A stretch of DNA of 6,409 bases from assembly GCA_003240795.1 (NCBI GenBank), contig QFNK01000107.1, forward strand, positions 1-6,409. Direction: 5' to 3'. Below, piece after piece: positions 1 through 5,816 of this stretch. The stretch comes from Micavibrio aeruginosavorus (GTDB taxonomy: Bacteria; Pseudomonadota; Alphaproteobacteria; Micavibrionales; Micavibrionaceae). Under the pieces are notes generated by a model. It saw only the letters and a list, made by a program, of their open reading frames with translations, was not told the DNA's origin and searched no databases. How positions within the stretch are numbered: the stretch's first letter is position 1; every line of letters starts with the position of its first letter. Both the position numbers and the translations under genes were made by a program.

Positions 1-1636
1 CGACGGCGGATTCCACGACCGCCTCGTCCTCATTGATCGCGCTTTCGATTTCCGCCGTGCCGAAACGGTGGCCGGAGACGTTGATGACATCGTCCATGCG
101 GCCCGTGATCCAGTAATAACCGTCTTCGTCGCGTCGTGCGCCGTCGCCGGTGAAATACTTGCCGGGGAAGGTCGAGAAATAGGTTTGTTCAAACCGCGCA
201 TGATCGCCGTAAACGGTTCGCATCTGGCCGGGCCAGCTATCCGTGATGCAAAGCGCACCCTCGCACGCGCCGTCCAGCGGCGTGCCGTTTGTATCGACGA
301 TTTCGGGTTTCACGCCGAAGAACGGAAACGTCGCCGATCCCGGCTTGGTTGTCGTTGCGCCGGGCAGTGGGGTAATAAGATGCCCGCCTGTCTCCGTCTG
401 CCACCACGTATCAACGATGGGGCAGCGCCCTTCGCCGACAACGTCGTTGTACCAGTGCCAGGCTTCGGCATTGATCGGCTCACCGACAGAGCCGAGGATA
501 CGCAGCGAACTGCGGTCATGTTTTTTCACAAACGCATCACCCGCCTTGAGAAGGGAGCGGATGGCCGTCGGCGCGGTGTAGAAGGAATTGACCTTGTGCT
601 TTTCAACGACCGCCCAGAAACGTCCCCAGTCCGGATATTGCGGCACGCCTTCAAAAATCAGGGACGTTGCGCCATTCGCCAGCGGCCCGTACACGATATA
701 GGAATGCCCCGTAACCCAGCCGACATCGGCGGTGCACCAATAAACATCGCCGTCCTTGTAATCGAAGACGCATTCATGCGTGAGCGCCGCATAAAGTAGG
801 TAACCGCCCGTCGTGTGCAGAACACCTTTCGGCTTTCCGGTGGAGCCGGAGGTATAGAGGATGAACAGAGGGTCTTCGGCATTCATCGGCTCCGGCTCGC
901 ACTCCGTGCTCACTTTTGATGTCGCCTCATGCCACCAGATGTCGCGGCCTTCGGTCCAGTCGATCTTGCCGCCCGTGCGCTTGAAAACAAACACGGTGTG
1001 AACGTCCGGGCATTGCTTGAGCGCCTCGTCTGTATTCGCCTTAAGCGGCACGGCCTTGCCGCCGCGCAGCCCTTCGTCGGCCGTGATAATCACATTCGAT
1101 TTGCAATCATGGATGCGGTCGATGAGAGATGTGGGCGAAAAACCGCCGAACACGACGGAATGGATCGCGCCGATACGCGCGCAGGCCAGCATGGCGTAAG
1201 CGGCCTCGGGAATCATCGGCATATAGATGGTGACGCGGTCACCCTTCTTCACGCCGCGTTCTTTCAGCGCGTTGGCAAGTTTGCAGACTTCATCTTTCAG
1301 TTGCGCATAGGTGATCTTGCCGCCGGTGGATGGATCGTCGCCTTCCCAGATAAAGGCGGTCTGATCCGCGCGGGCGGCAATGTGGCGGTCGATGCAGTTA
1401 TAGGAAGCGTTTAGGACGCCGTCCTCATACCATTTAATCGAAACGGGCGACTGGAACGATGTGTTCTTGATCTTCGTCGGTTCCTTGAACCATGTCAGGC
1501 CTTTCGCCGCATCGCGCCAGAAACCGTCAGGATCGGTGACGGAACGCTCATACAGAGCGGCGTAGCGGTCTGCCGTGATATGCGCATTGCTGGCGAGGTC
1601 GTGCGGAGGCGGGAACACAGGCGTGGTATCGGTCAT
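1..1636 (-). CDS. acs: Acetyl-CoA synthetase (AMP-forming), 3' end truncated by window edge
   Basis: Activates acetate to acetyl-AMP and then acetyl-CoA using ATP and CoA, a cytoplasmic route for acetate assimilation. The reading frame begins MTDTTPVFPPPHDLASNAHI and stays open without a frameshift for 545 codons to the window edge; the family is usually about 650 residues, so roughly 100 C-terminal residues are missing. Visible motifs in order: the ATP-binding loop YTSGSTGKPKG at residues 261-271, DVGWVTGHSY around 304-313, GSVGEP around 382-387, WWQTETGG at 411-418 and the hinge GRMDD at 512-516. Val308, Thr309, Val384 and Trp412 match, with a constant offset of two, the acetate-pocket residues Val310, Thr311, Val386 and Trp414 of Salmonella Acs, which argues for acetate rather than a longer acid. 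The C-terminal lid with the regulatory acetylated lysine lies outside. The ATG is preceded by AAGGG eight bases upstream. It is separated from the transporter gene upstream by 114 bases and probably has its own promoter. Confidence 0.98.
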   Translation of the reverse strand, partial: MTDTTPVFPPPHDLASNAHITADRYAALYERSVTDPDGFWRDAAKGLTWFKEPTKIKNTSFQSPVSIKWYEDGVLNASYNCIDRHIAARADQTAFIWEGDDPSTGGKITYAQLKDEVCKLANALKERGVKKGDRVTIYMPMIPEAAYAMLACARIGAIHSVVFGGFSPTSLIDRIHDCKSNVIITADEGLRGGKAVPLKANTDEALKQCPDVHTVFVFKRTGGKIDWTEGRDIWWHEATSKVSTECEPEPMNAEDPLFILYTSGSTGKPKGVLHTTGGYLLYAALTHECVFDYKDGDVYWCTADVGWVTGHSYIVYGPLANGATSLIFEGVPQYPDWGRFWAVVEKHKVNSFYTAPTAIRSLLKAGDAFVKKHDRSSLRILGSVGEPINAEAWHWYNDVVGEGRCPIVDTWWQTETGGHLITPLPGATTTKPGSATFPFFGVKPEIVDTNGTPLDGACEGALCITDSWPGQMRTVYGDHARFEQTYFSTFPGKYFTGDGARRDEDGYYWITGRMDDVINVSGHRFGTAEIESAINEDEAVVESAV

Positions 1637-1644
1637 GGAAAAAA

Positions 1645-1649
1645 CCCTT
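1645..1649 (-). promoter_or_regulatory. Ribosome binding site of acs
   Basis: AAGGG on the minus strand, followed by an eight-base spacer (six T then CC) and the ATG at 1636. It supports the chosen acs start. Confidence 0.6.
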
Positions 1650-1675
1650 AATCTATGAAAATGCTGCCTTTTTCC

Positions 1676-1684
1676 AGTGTAGCA
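1676..1684 (-). promoter_or_regulatory. Candidate extended -10 promoter of acs
   Basis: The minus strand reads TGC-TACACT, which fits an extended -10 box (TGn followed by TAnnnT). No good -35 hexamer lies 16-18 bases upstream, so the element would depend on the TGn extension or on an activator. Transcription would start near 1669 and give a leader of about 32 bases. The upstream side abuts the inverted repeats at 1682-1720. This is a motif-only call and weak. Confidence 0.25.
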
Positions 1685-1720
1685 CAAGCCGTTAACGCTT
1701 GTGTGAATCAAGCGTTGTGC
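1682..1720 (-). repeat. Overlapping inverted repeats upstream of acs
   Basis: Three pairings are possible in 39 bases. AACGCTTG (1694-1701) pairs with CAAGCGTT (1709-1716) across seven bases; an outer GCACAA (1682-1687) pairs with TTGTGC (1715-1720), overlapping the first pair by two bases; alternatively CACAAGC (1683-1689) pairs with GCTTGTG (1697-1703) across seven bases. The middle arm is shared, so the last hairpin excludes the first. No T run follows on the minus strand, so a simple intrinsic terminator for the transporter gene is unlikely. The position just upstream of the acs -10 candidate suits an operator or activator site. The role is inferred. Confidence 0.55.
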
Positions 1721-1750
1721 GCTGCCGCAAGGCAAGGAATTCTGCGGGTT

Positions 1751-2620
1751 TTATGCGATGCCTTTTTGTATTCTGCGCAGCGTGATGATGCCGACGCCGA
1801 TCATGGTGACAATACCGCCGATAATAACGGGCATCTCGATATGCTCGCCAAGGAACAGAACGGAAAGAATGATCGTGAAAAAAGGCGCCAGAAGCGTGAA
1901 GGCCGTCACCTTGCCGACATCGCCCTTATGCATCAGGCGTTGCCACGCGATATGCGTCAGGCTGATGATGATGGATTGATAGGCAAGCATCGACCCGAAG
2001 AGCGGCCAGTTGACGGACGGCAATTCCACCCATCCTTGCGGAGAAACGAACAGGCTGGCGGCAAAGGTGAAGGGAGCGGCGAACAGGCTGATCAGGCAAA
2101 TGTAAGTCGCCGGATGCACGCGCTGCAGATGCTTCATTTTCACGTAACTCAGCGACAGAACGAACGTCGAGAACAGCATGATGCCGACGCCGAGCGGATT
2201 GCTCGCAAGGTCTGGTTCGCCGAGCATGATAACGACGCCCAGCGCGGCGATGCCGATACCGCTCCACGTCCGCCAGCGGATGGTCTCTTTAAAGAACACC
2301 ATGCCGAGGATGGTCGCGAAGATGACCTGCACCTGCAAAAGAATACCGACGCTTGCGGCGTCCAGCATGGACAGCGCGACAAACAGCGTGCCGATGTGAA
2401 GCACGTTCATAAGCATCGAAATCTGGAAGATGGTCGAAAGCGTTTTCCTGTCCGGCCATTTCACAAAGGGCAGGAACAAAAGCCCGGCGCACATAAACCG
2501 CAAGGTCGCGGCGATCAGCGGCTCCGTTTCCGTGACGGCCAGCTTGATGGCGATGACATTGCCCGCCCACAAAACAAGAATGCCGAGGAGCGCGAGATAA
2601 TCTTTACGGGATAGGGACAT
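1751..2620 (-). CDS. EamA-family (DMT superfamily) inner-membrane transporter
   Basis: A 289-residue membrane protein of the drug/metabolite transporter superfamily, which typically exports small metabolites; the best-known member, E. coli EamA, exports O-acetylserine and cysteine, but the substrate here cannot be read from sequence. Ten hydrophobic segments are visible at about residues 8-26, 33-52, 66-85, 90-110, 118-134, 142-160, 172-192, 205-224, 238-257 and 262-281, i.e. two five-helix EamA repeats. Each half has the family's acidic residue after its fourth helix (FFKET at 109-113, FLGEH at 256-260). The start MSLSRKDYLALL resembles E. coli EamA (MSRKDGVLALL). The frame extends four codons further to a TTG at 2632, but that has no Shine-Dalgarno sequence, whereas a modest GGCGG lies five bases before the ATG at 2620. 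The gene is probably monocistronic, as a strong terminator closes the gene upstream of it. Confidence 0.93.
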   Translation of the reverse strand: MSLSRKDYLALLGILVLWAGNVIAIKLAVTETEPLIAATLRFMCAGLLFLPFVKWPDRKTLSTIFQISMLMNVLHIGTLFVALSMLDAASVGILLQVQVIFATILGMVFFKETIRWRTWSGIGIAALGVVIMLGEPDLASNPLGVGIMLFSTFVLSLSYVKMKHLQRVHPATYICLISLFAAPFTFAASLFVSPQGWVELPSVNWPLFGSMLAYQSIIISLTHIAWQRLMHKGDVGKVTAFTLLAPFFTIILSVLFLGEHIEMPVIIGGIVTMIGVGIITLRRIQKGIA

Positions 2621-2656
2621 GAGGGCCGCCAAAAGGGATCAAGGATAGGTCAGCCT

Positions 2657-2685
2657 TGTATGGGCTTGGATCATGGCGTTTTCAA
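2657..2685 (-). promoter_or_regulatory. Candidate promoter of the EamA-family gene
   Basis: The minus strand has TTGAAA (2680-2685, one mismatch from TTGACA), a 17-base spacer and CATACA (2657-2662), a poor -10 match. It lies between the upstream gene's terminator and the ATG at 2620, which is the only place an own promoter could be in this short spacer. Assigned on motif and position only. Confidence 0.3.
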
Positions 2686-2688
2686 GGT

Positions 2689-2715
2689 AAAAAAAGAGGC
2701 CCCCGGGGGCCTCTT
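2689..2715 (-). terminator. Rho-independent terminator of the exported-protein gene
   Basis: A perfect 22-base palindrome (2694-2715; arm AAGAGGCCCCC) begins three bases after the TAA of the gene ending at 2719. On the minus strand it runs directly into seven T residues (2689-2695, the first overlapping the stem base). The strongly GC-rich stem plus T tract is a textbook intrinsic terminator. On the plus strand no T tract follows, so it acts in one direction. Confidence 0.93.
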
Positions 2716-2718
2716 GCA

Positions 2719-3165
2719 TTAGCGGCGAGGGCAAGGAGCTTCGGAAACGTAGCGGTTGCCGTATTTGTCTTTGCAGGAAAACTCGCGCGGAGCTTGTTCT
2801 CTGTAACGTGGCTCGTCATAACCACGTGCTCCACCTTGCATTTGTCTGCGGCCGTGGTCTGTGCAGACATTGATTGTGCCGCCTACGTTTCCGTTGGAGC
2901 GATAATAAGGAACGTTGCAACGGTCTGCTTCATCTGCGTATTCTCTGCCCGGATTGTAATAGCGTGGCGCATCATAACCTCTGCGGCCACCGTTCATCAG
3001 CCTGTCCGCGCCGCGCGAAAGATCTTCAACGTCGCGCATGACGCGGCCGACATCACGAAGGGTGCGGGAAAAATCACCGAAGTCACTGGCTTGCGCTTCC
3101 GTACCAAAAGAAGTGCTGAGCGAAAGCGTGGAGGCGACAATACCTGCGGCAAATTTGTTTTTCAT
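2719..3165 (-). CDS. Small exported protein of unknown function with internal repeat and DUF4124-like tail
   Basis: A 148-residue protein I do not recognise as a named family. Residues 1-26 form a Sec signal peptide: MKNK, a hydrophobic/Ser core and an AQA cleavage motif before Ser27, so the product should be periplasmic or secreted. Residues about 34-52 (RTLRDVGRVMRDVEDLSRG) look like a charged amphipathic helix. The rest is Arg/Tyr/Gly-rich and contains a degenerate duplication: RGYDAPRY with a downstream Cys (62-83) and RGYDEPRY with a downstream Cys (114-131). Four cysteines (83, 101, 131, 145) could form two disulfides. The tail SCKDKYGNRYVSEAPC (130-145) resembles the C-x-D-x-x-G-x-x-Y core of DUF4124 proteins, which is suggestive only. 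The ATG at 3165 has AAAAGG nine bases upstream. A good promoter and a strong terminator make it a self-contained transcription unit, which supports it over the long antisense frame. Confidence 0.85.
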   Translation of the reverse strand: MKNKFAAGIVASTLSLSTSFGTEAQASDFGDFSRTLRDVGRVMRDVEDLSRGADRLMNGGRRGYDAPRYYNPGREYADEADRCNVPYYRSNGNVGGTINVCTDHGRRQMQGGARGYDEPRYREQAPREFSCKDKYGNRYVSEAPCPRR

Positions 3166-3174
3166 GGGTGTTAA

Positions 3175-3180
3175 CCTTTT
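3175..3180 (-). promoter_or_regulatory. Ribosome binding site of the exported-protein gene
   Basis: AAAAGG on the minus strand, nine bases before the ATG at 3165. It fixes the start at the signal-peptide methionine. Confidence 0.6.
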
Positions 3181-3199
3181 ATCCGTTACGATGCCGCGA

Positions 3200-3228
3200 T
3201 AGATAAGGTTATTTCACATAATTGTCAA
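3200..3228 (-). promoter_or_regulatory. Sigma-70-type promoter of the exported-protein gene
   Basis: The minus strand carries a perfect -35 box TTGACA (3223-3228), a 17-base AT-rich spacer and TATCTA (3200-3205) as -10. Transcription would start near 3193, giving a leader of about 28 bases that includes the AAAAGG ribosome site. The -35 box sits inside the inverted repeat at 3221-3234. Confidence 0.65.
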
Positions 3229-3234
3229 GACAAT
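3221..3234. repeat. Inverted repeat ATTGTC-N2-GACAAT over the -35 box and the EVE-gene stop
   Basis: Two perfect six-base arms (3221-3226 and 3229-3234) around two central bases. It covers the -35 hexamer of the downstream gene and touches the stop codon of the EVE gene (3234-3236). The size and symmetry are those of an operator half-site pair; the stem is too short, and lacks a T run, to be a terminator. A regulator is not identified. Confidence 0.45.
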
Positions 3235-3644
3235 CATGCCGTCTGGGACTTTTTCAGGATAAAATCCCATTCTTTTTTGGTAACCGGCGACACGGACAGG
3301 CGGGATTGTTTTAAAAGAGCCATGTCCTGCAGCTCCGGCGTATCCTTGATTTCTGCCAAGGAAACGGGACGCGCAACGGGCTTTACCGCCTTGAAATCGA
3401 CCATGCCGAACTTGCCGCTCTCATCCGTCGGGTCGGGATGATACTCCCGTACGACTTCGACGATGCCGACAATTTCCTTGCCTTCGTTGGAGTGATAGAA
3501 GAAGGCAAGGTCGCCGTTCTTCATGGCCTTCATATTGTTGGAGGCTTGATAATTGCGGACGCCGTCCCAACCCTGCACGCCTTTTTTGACATGCTGGTCC
3601 CATGACCATTTAAAGGGTTCGGATTTAACGAGCCAGTATTGCAT
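3234..3644 (-). CDS. EVE-domain protein (predicted modified-nucleotide binder)
   Basis: A 136-residue single-domain EVE protein. The EVE fold belongs to the PUA-like superfamily and is related to the YTH domain; members are thought to bind modified bases in DNA or RNA, but the ligand of this subgroup is not established. Family landmarks are all present: YWLVKSEP at 3-10, GWDGVRNYQASNNM at 25-38, the K-x-GD-x-x-FFYHS stretch at 42-52, IVGIVEV at 58-64, the YHPD turn at 68-71 and the C-terminal SRLSVSPV at 114-121 with KEW at 124-126. The length is complete for the stand-alone family. The ATG at 3644 was chosen because the protein begins exactly at the conserved MxYWL; the open frame continues upstream only as an out-of-frame overlap with gpsA. 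The start lies two bases after the gpsA stop, with GAGG inside the end of gpsA ten bases upstream, so it should be co-transcribed and translationally coupled with gpsA. Confidence 0.95.
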   Translation of the reverse strand: MQYWLVKSEPFKWSWDQHVKKGVQGWDGVRNYQASNNMKAMKNGDLAFFYHSNEGKEIVGIVEVVREYHPDPTDESGKFGMVDFKAVKPVARPVSLAEIKDTPELQDMALLKQSRLSVSPVTKKEWDFILKKSQTA

Positions 3645-3646
3645 AC

Positions 3647-4642
3647 TTATACAACCTCGGCCTTGAGCGGGCGGTCGAGTATCCTCTCTATAAGCAGGTC
3701 GATTTCCGCGCCTTCGGACAGGCATTTGTTCATCGCCTCGGAAATCGGCATTTCGACGGCATTGTTCCTTGCCATGACGGAGAGGGCCTTCGCCGTGTGA
3801 ACGCCTTCGGTCACGGCCGTACGGGAAGCCAGAATCTCCGCAAGTGTTTTGCCCTGCCCAAGCGCAACGCCAAGGGAGAAATTGCGCGACTGCATGGAAG
3901 AGCAGGTGAGAATTAAATCCCCAACGCCGCACATGCCCATCAGCGTTTCGCGTTTCGCGCCCAGCGCGGACGCAAGGCGTCCCATTTCTGCGAGGCCGCG
4001 TGTGACCAGCGCGGCGCGAGCGGAGGAGCCGAGTTTCTTGCCCTCGATCACGCCGCACGCAATTGCGATGACGTTCTTCACGGCGCCGCCGATCTGCGCG
4101 CCGACAACGTCGTCGGAGGCATAGATGCGGAAGGTGCGGCTGCTTAGGACTTCGGCGATACGCTCCGCCTCGTCCTTGTTTTTCATGGCCAGCGTCACGG
4201 CACAGGGAAGGCCGCGCCCGATTTCTTCTGCGAATGTCGGACCCGTCAGGATGCCGAGCGGGGATTCCGGAACCACTTCCTTCGCGATCTGGGACAGCAT
4301 GGAACCTGTTTCAATCTCAACACCTTTGGCGCAGATGATCAGGACCTTGTCTGGTGTCAGGCTCGGTTTCATTTTCTCGAGCGTCGTGCGCAGATGCTGC
4401 GCCGGCGTGACGAGAAGAAGGACTTCGCTGGTGCGCGTTACATCGTTCAGATTGCCCGACGCGCGCACGCCTTCGTGCAATTTGACGTTCGGGAGGAACG
4501 GGGTGTTTTCATGGAGGCTGTTGATGGAGGAAACGACTTCTTCCTCACGCGCCCAAAGCAATGTGTCCTTGCCGGAGGAGGCGAAGGATTGTGCAAGGGC
4601 CGTACCCCACGCGCCGCCGCCTATAATGCCTATTTTCTGCAT
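3647..4642 (-). CDS. gpsA: NAD(P)-dependent glycerol-3-phosphate dehydrogenase
   Basis: Reduces dihydroxyacetone phosphate to sn-glycerol-3-phosphate with NAD(P)H in the cytoplasm, supplying the backbone for phospholipid synthesis. The 331-residue length is normal. The N-terminal Rossmann domain begins IGIIGGGAWGTALA (4-17); the conserved ICAKGVE (103-109) and LTGPTFAEEIGRGLP (132-146) follow. The C-terminal helical domain has GGAVKN (185-190), whose Lys189 corresponds to the catalytic lysine, then SSARAALVTRG (206-216) and GVGDLILTCSSMQSRNFSLG (239-258), which bind the substrate phosphate and cofactor. No key residue appears lost. The ATG at 4642 is preceded by AAAAGGG six bases upstream and by the TAA of tsaD 31 bases away; the EVE gene follows after two bases. 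It is the middle gene of a tsaD-gpsA-EVE operon. Confidence 0.98.
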   Translation of the reverse strand: MQKIGIIGGGAWGTALAQSFASSGKDTLLWAREEEVVSSINSLHENTPFLPNVKLHEGVRASGNLNDVTRTSEVLLLVTPAQHLRTTLEKMKPSLTPDKVLIICAKGVEIETGSMLSQIAKEVVPESPLGILTGPTFAEEIGRGLPCAVTLAMKNKDEAERIAEVLSSRTFRIYASDDVVGAQIGGAVKNVIAIACGVIEGKKLGSSARAALVTRGLAEMGRLASALGAKRETLMGMCGVGDLILTCSSMQSRNFSLGVALGQGKTLAEILASRTAVTEGVHTAKALSVMARNNAVEMPISEAMNKCLSEGAEIDLLIERILDRPLKAEVV

Positions 4643-4648
4643 CTCTTA

Positions 4649-4655
4649 CCCTTTT
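4649..4655 (-). promoter_or_regulatory. Ribosome binding site of gpsA
   Basis: AAAAGGG on the minus strand six bases before the ATG at 4642, within the 31-base tsaD-gpsA spacer. No promoter-like pair of boxes is visible in that spacer, which fits co-transcription from tsaD. Confidence 0.6.
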
Positions 4656-4673
4656 CTCTGATTGATTTTTTGA

Positions 4674-5801
4674 TTATTGGTTTGCCGCTTTGTTGGTTTT
4701 TGCCATCTCATCGAGAGGCCAGCGGGGCCTTGCGGCGACATCGAGCGTGTCCGTCATTCCTTTTTGCAGGCGTTCAATTCCCGTCCAGGCGATCATAGCA
4801 CCGTTATCCGAACATAATTCCAGCGGAGGCGCAACAAATTCCATTCCTGTCTCCCCCGCCAGATCCATCAACGCGCGGCGAAGCCTTTTGTTCGCTGCAA
4901 CACCGCCGGAAACGACAAGACCTTGCTTTTCTGCGGCGTTCGGGAATTTTTCACGGAAAAGCGCAATGGCGCGGCGTGTCCGGTCCAGTACGACTTCTGC
5001 CACGCTTTCCTGAAAAGAATAGCAGAGGGCGCAAACATCTTCATAGGCAAGCGCGCCCTCCGGCATCTTTTCGACATGCTGGCGCACGGCGGTCTTGAGT
5101 CCGGAAAAGGAAAAGTCGCATCCTTCGCGGCCTTTCATGGGAACGGGCAGCGGAAAGCGTTTCAGTGCCGCTGCATGATCGGCGCAGGCGGCCGCCGCAC
5201 GTTCGACATGCGGACCGCCAGGATTGGGAAGACCCATCAGCTTTGCCGCCTTGTCGAAACATTCGCCGAGCGCGTCGTCGATTGTGCCGCCCAGGCGGCT
5301 GTATTTCCCGACGTCTTCTGCGGCCAGAATTTGCGAATGCCCGCCTGATACCAGCAAAAGAAGGTAGGGAAACTCCAGGTCATTGGTCAGGCGCGGGGTC
5401 AGGGCGTGCCCCTCCAGATGGTTGACCGCGATGAAGGGCAGGCCGTGGGCGGCGGCAATGGCTTTGCCCGCCATCATCCCGACCATCACCCCGCCGATCA
5501 GGCCGGGACCGCAGGTGGCGGCAACGCCGTCAAGGTCGCCGAACGACAGGCCGGCATCCGCCATCGCGCCGGAAATTAACGTATCGAGGTGATCAAGGTG
5601 GGCGCGGGCGGCAATTTCGGGGACGACCCCGCCGAACGCCTTGTGTTCTTCGATCTGGCTGAGGACCAGATTGGCCAGAATCCGCTTGTCGCTGTCGATG
5701 ACCGCAACGGCGGTTTCGTCGCAAGATGTCTCTATCCCCAGAACCTTCATGGGGCGATCTTTATCACGAACATCCCGGGATGACAGCAAGAAACTATTCA
5801 T
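4674..5801 (-). CDS. tsaD: tRNA N6-adenosine threonylcarbamoyltransferase
   Basis: Transfers the threonylcarbamoyl group from threonylcarbamoyl-AMP to A37 of ANN-decoding tRNAs (t6A), working with TsaB and TsaE. It is an ASKHA-fold enzyme. In the 375-residue version called here, the conserved start MKVLGIETSCDET is at 18-30, metal ligands His128 and His132 lie in NHLEGH (127-132), SGGHSQ is at 152-157, GGTIDDALGECFDKAAKLMGL around 171-191, FSFSGLKT at 230-237, SGGVAANKRLR at 298-308 and the third metal ligand Asp332 in CSDNGAM (330-336). Start choice is uncertain: the ATG at 5750 gives a 358-residue protein matching the family exactly but has no clear ribosome site; the ATG at 5801 adds MNSFLLSSRDVRDKDRP and has GGGGAGG eight bases upstream, so I chose it. 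First gene of the tsaD-gpsA-EVE operon, divergent from hemC with 15 bases between the starts. Confidence 0.97.
   Translation of the reverse strand: MNSFLLSSRDVRDKDRPMKVLGIETSCDETAVAVIDSDKRILANLVLSQIEEHKAFGGVVPEIAARAHLDHLDTLISGAMADAGLSFGDLDGVAATCGPGLIGGVMVGMMAGKAIAAAHGLPFIAVNHLEGHALTPRLTNDLEFPYLLLLVSGGHSQILAAEDVGKYSRLGGTIDDALGECFDKAAKLMGLPNPGGPHVERAAAACADHAAALKRFPLPVPMKGREGCDFSFSGLKTAVRQHVEKMPEGALAYEDVCALCYSFQESVAEVVLDRTRRAIALFREKFPNAAEKQGLVVSGGVAANKRLRRALMDLAGETGMEFVAPPLELCSDNGAMIAWTGIERLQKGMTDTLDVAARPRWPLDEMAKTNKAANQ
5771..5782. repeat. 12-base perfect palindrome near the hemC promoter
   Basis: CATCCCGGGATG is a perfect palindrome within the tsaD N-terminal extension. It overlaps the first bases of the candidate hemC -35 box (5780-5785). 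It could be an operator or chance; the sequence alone does not decide. Confidence 0.4.
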
Positions 5802-5809
5802 GCTAAACA
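5780..5809 (+). promoter_or_regulatory. Candidate promoter of hemC, suggesting a leaderless transcript
   Basis: ATGACA (5780-5785, one mismatch from TTGACA), an 18-base spacer and TAAACA (5804-5809) preceded by TGC, an extended -10 arrangement. Transcription would begin about seven bases after the -10, at 5816-5817, which is the A of the hemC ATG. This fits the lack of any Shine-Dalgarno sequence before hemC. The -10 hexamer itself is a poor match, so the call is moderate. Confidence 0.4.
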
Positions 5810-5816
5810 CCTCCCC
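5810..5816 (-). promoter_or_regulatory. Strong ribosome binding site of tsaD
   Basis: GGGGAGG on the minus strand, eight bases before the ATG at 5801. It is the best ribosome site in the window and is what favours the upstream tsaD start. It directly abuts the hemC start codon on the other strand. Confidence 0.65.

Noticed and set aside
68..799. Plus-strand open frame of 243 codons
   Set aside because: It is antisense to acs, whose frame has unmistakable motifs across the same bases; the plus-strand product has no recognisable domain and no ribosome site.
929..1414. Plus-strand open frame of 161 codons
   Set aside because: Antisense to the N-terminal part of acs; a high-GC shadow frame.
1655..2614. 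Plus-strand open frame of 319 codons, longer than the transporter gene it overlaps
   Set aside because: Its product is His/Gln/Asp/Arg-rich low-complexity, as expected from the complement of hydrophobic transmembrane codons. The minus-strand EamA protein has ten clear helices and family landmarks.
2656..3174. Plus-strand open frame of 172 codons
   Set aside because: It runs through the terminator hairpin and is antisense to the exported-protein gene, which has a promoter, ribosome site, signal peptide and terminator.
3645..4058. Upstream extension of the EVE frame to give a 274-residue fusion
   Set aside because: The added residues are an out-of-frame reading of gpsA and Arg-rich; the EVE domain is complete from the ATG at 3644.
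1369..5615. Identical 14-base string GCGCGGGCGGCAAT in acs and in tsaD
   Set aside because: Both copies encode the short peptide IAARA in unrelated proteins; chance codon coincidence, not a dispersed repeat.
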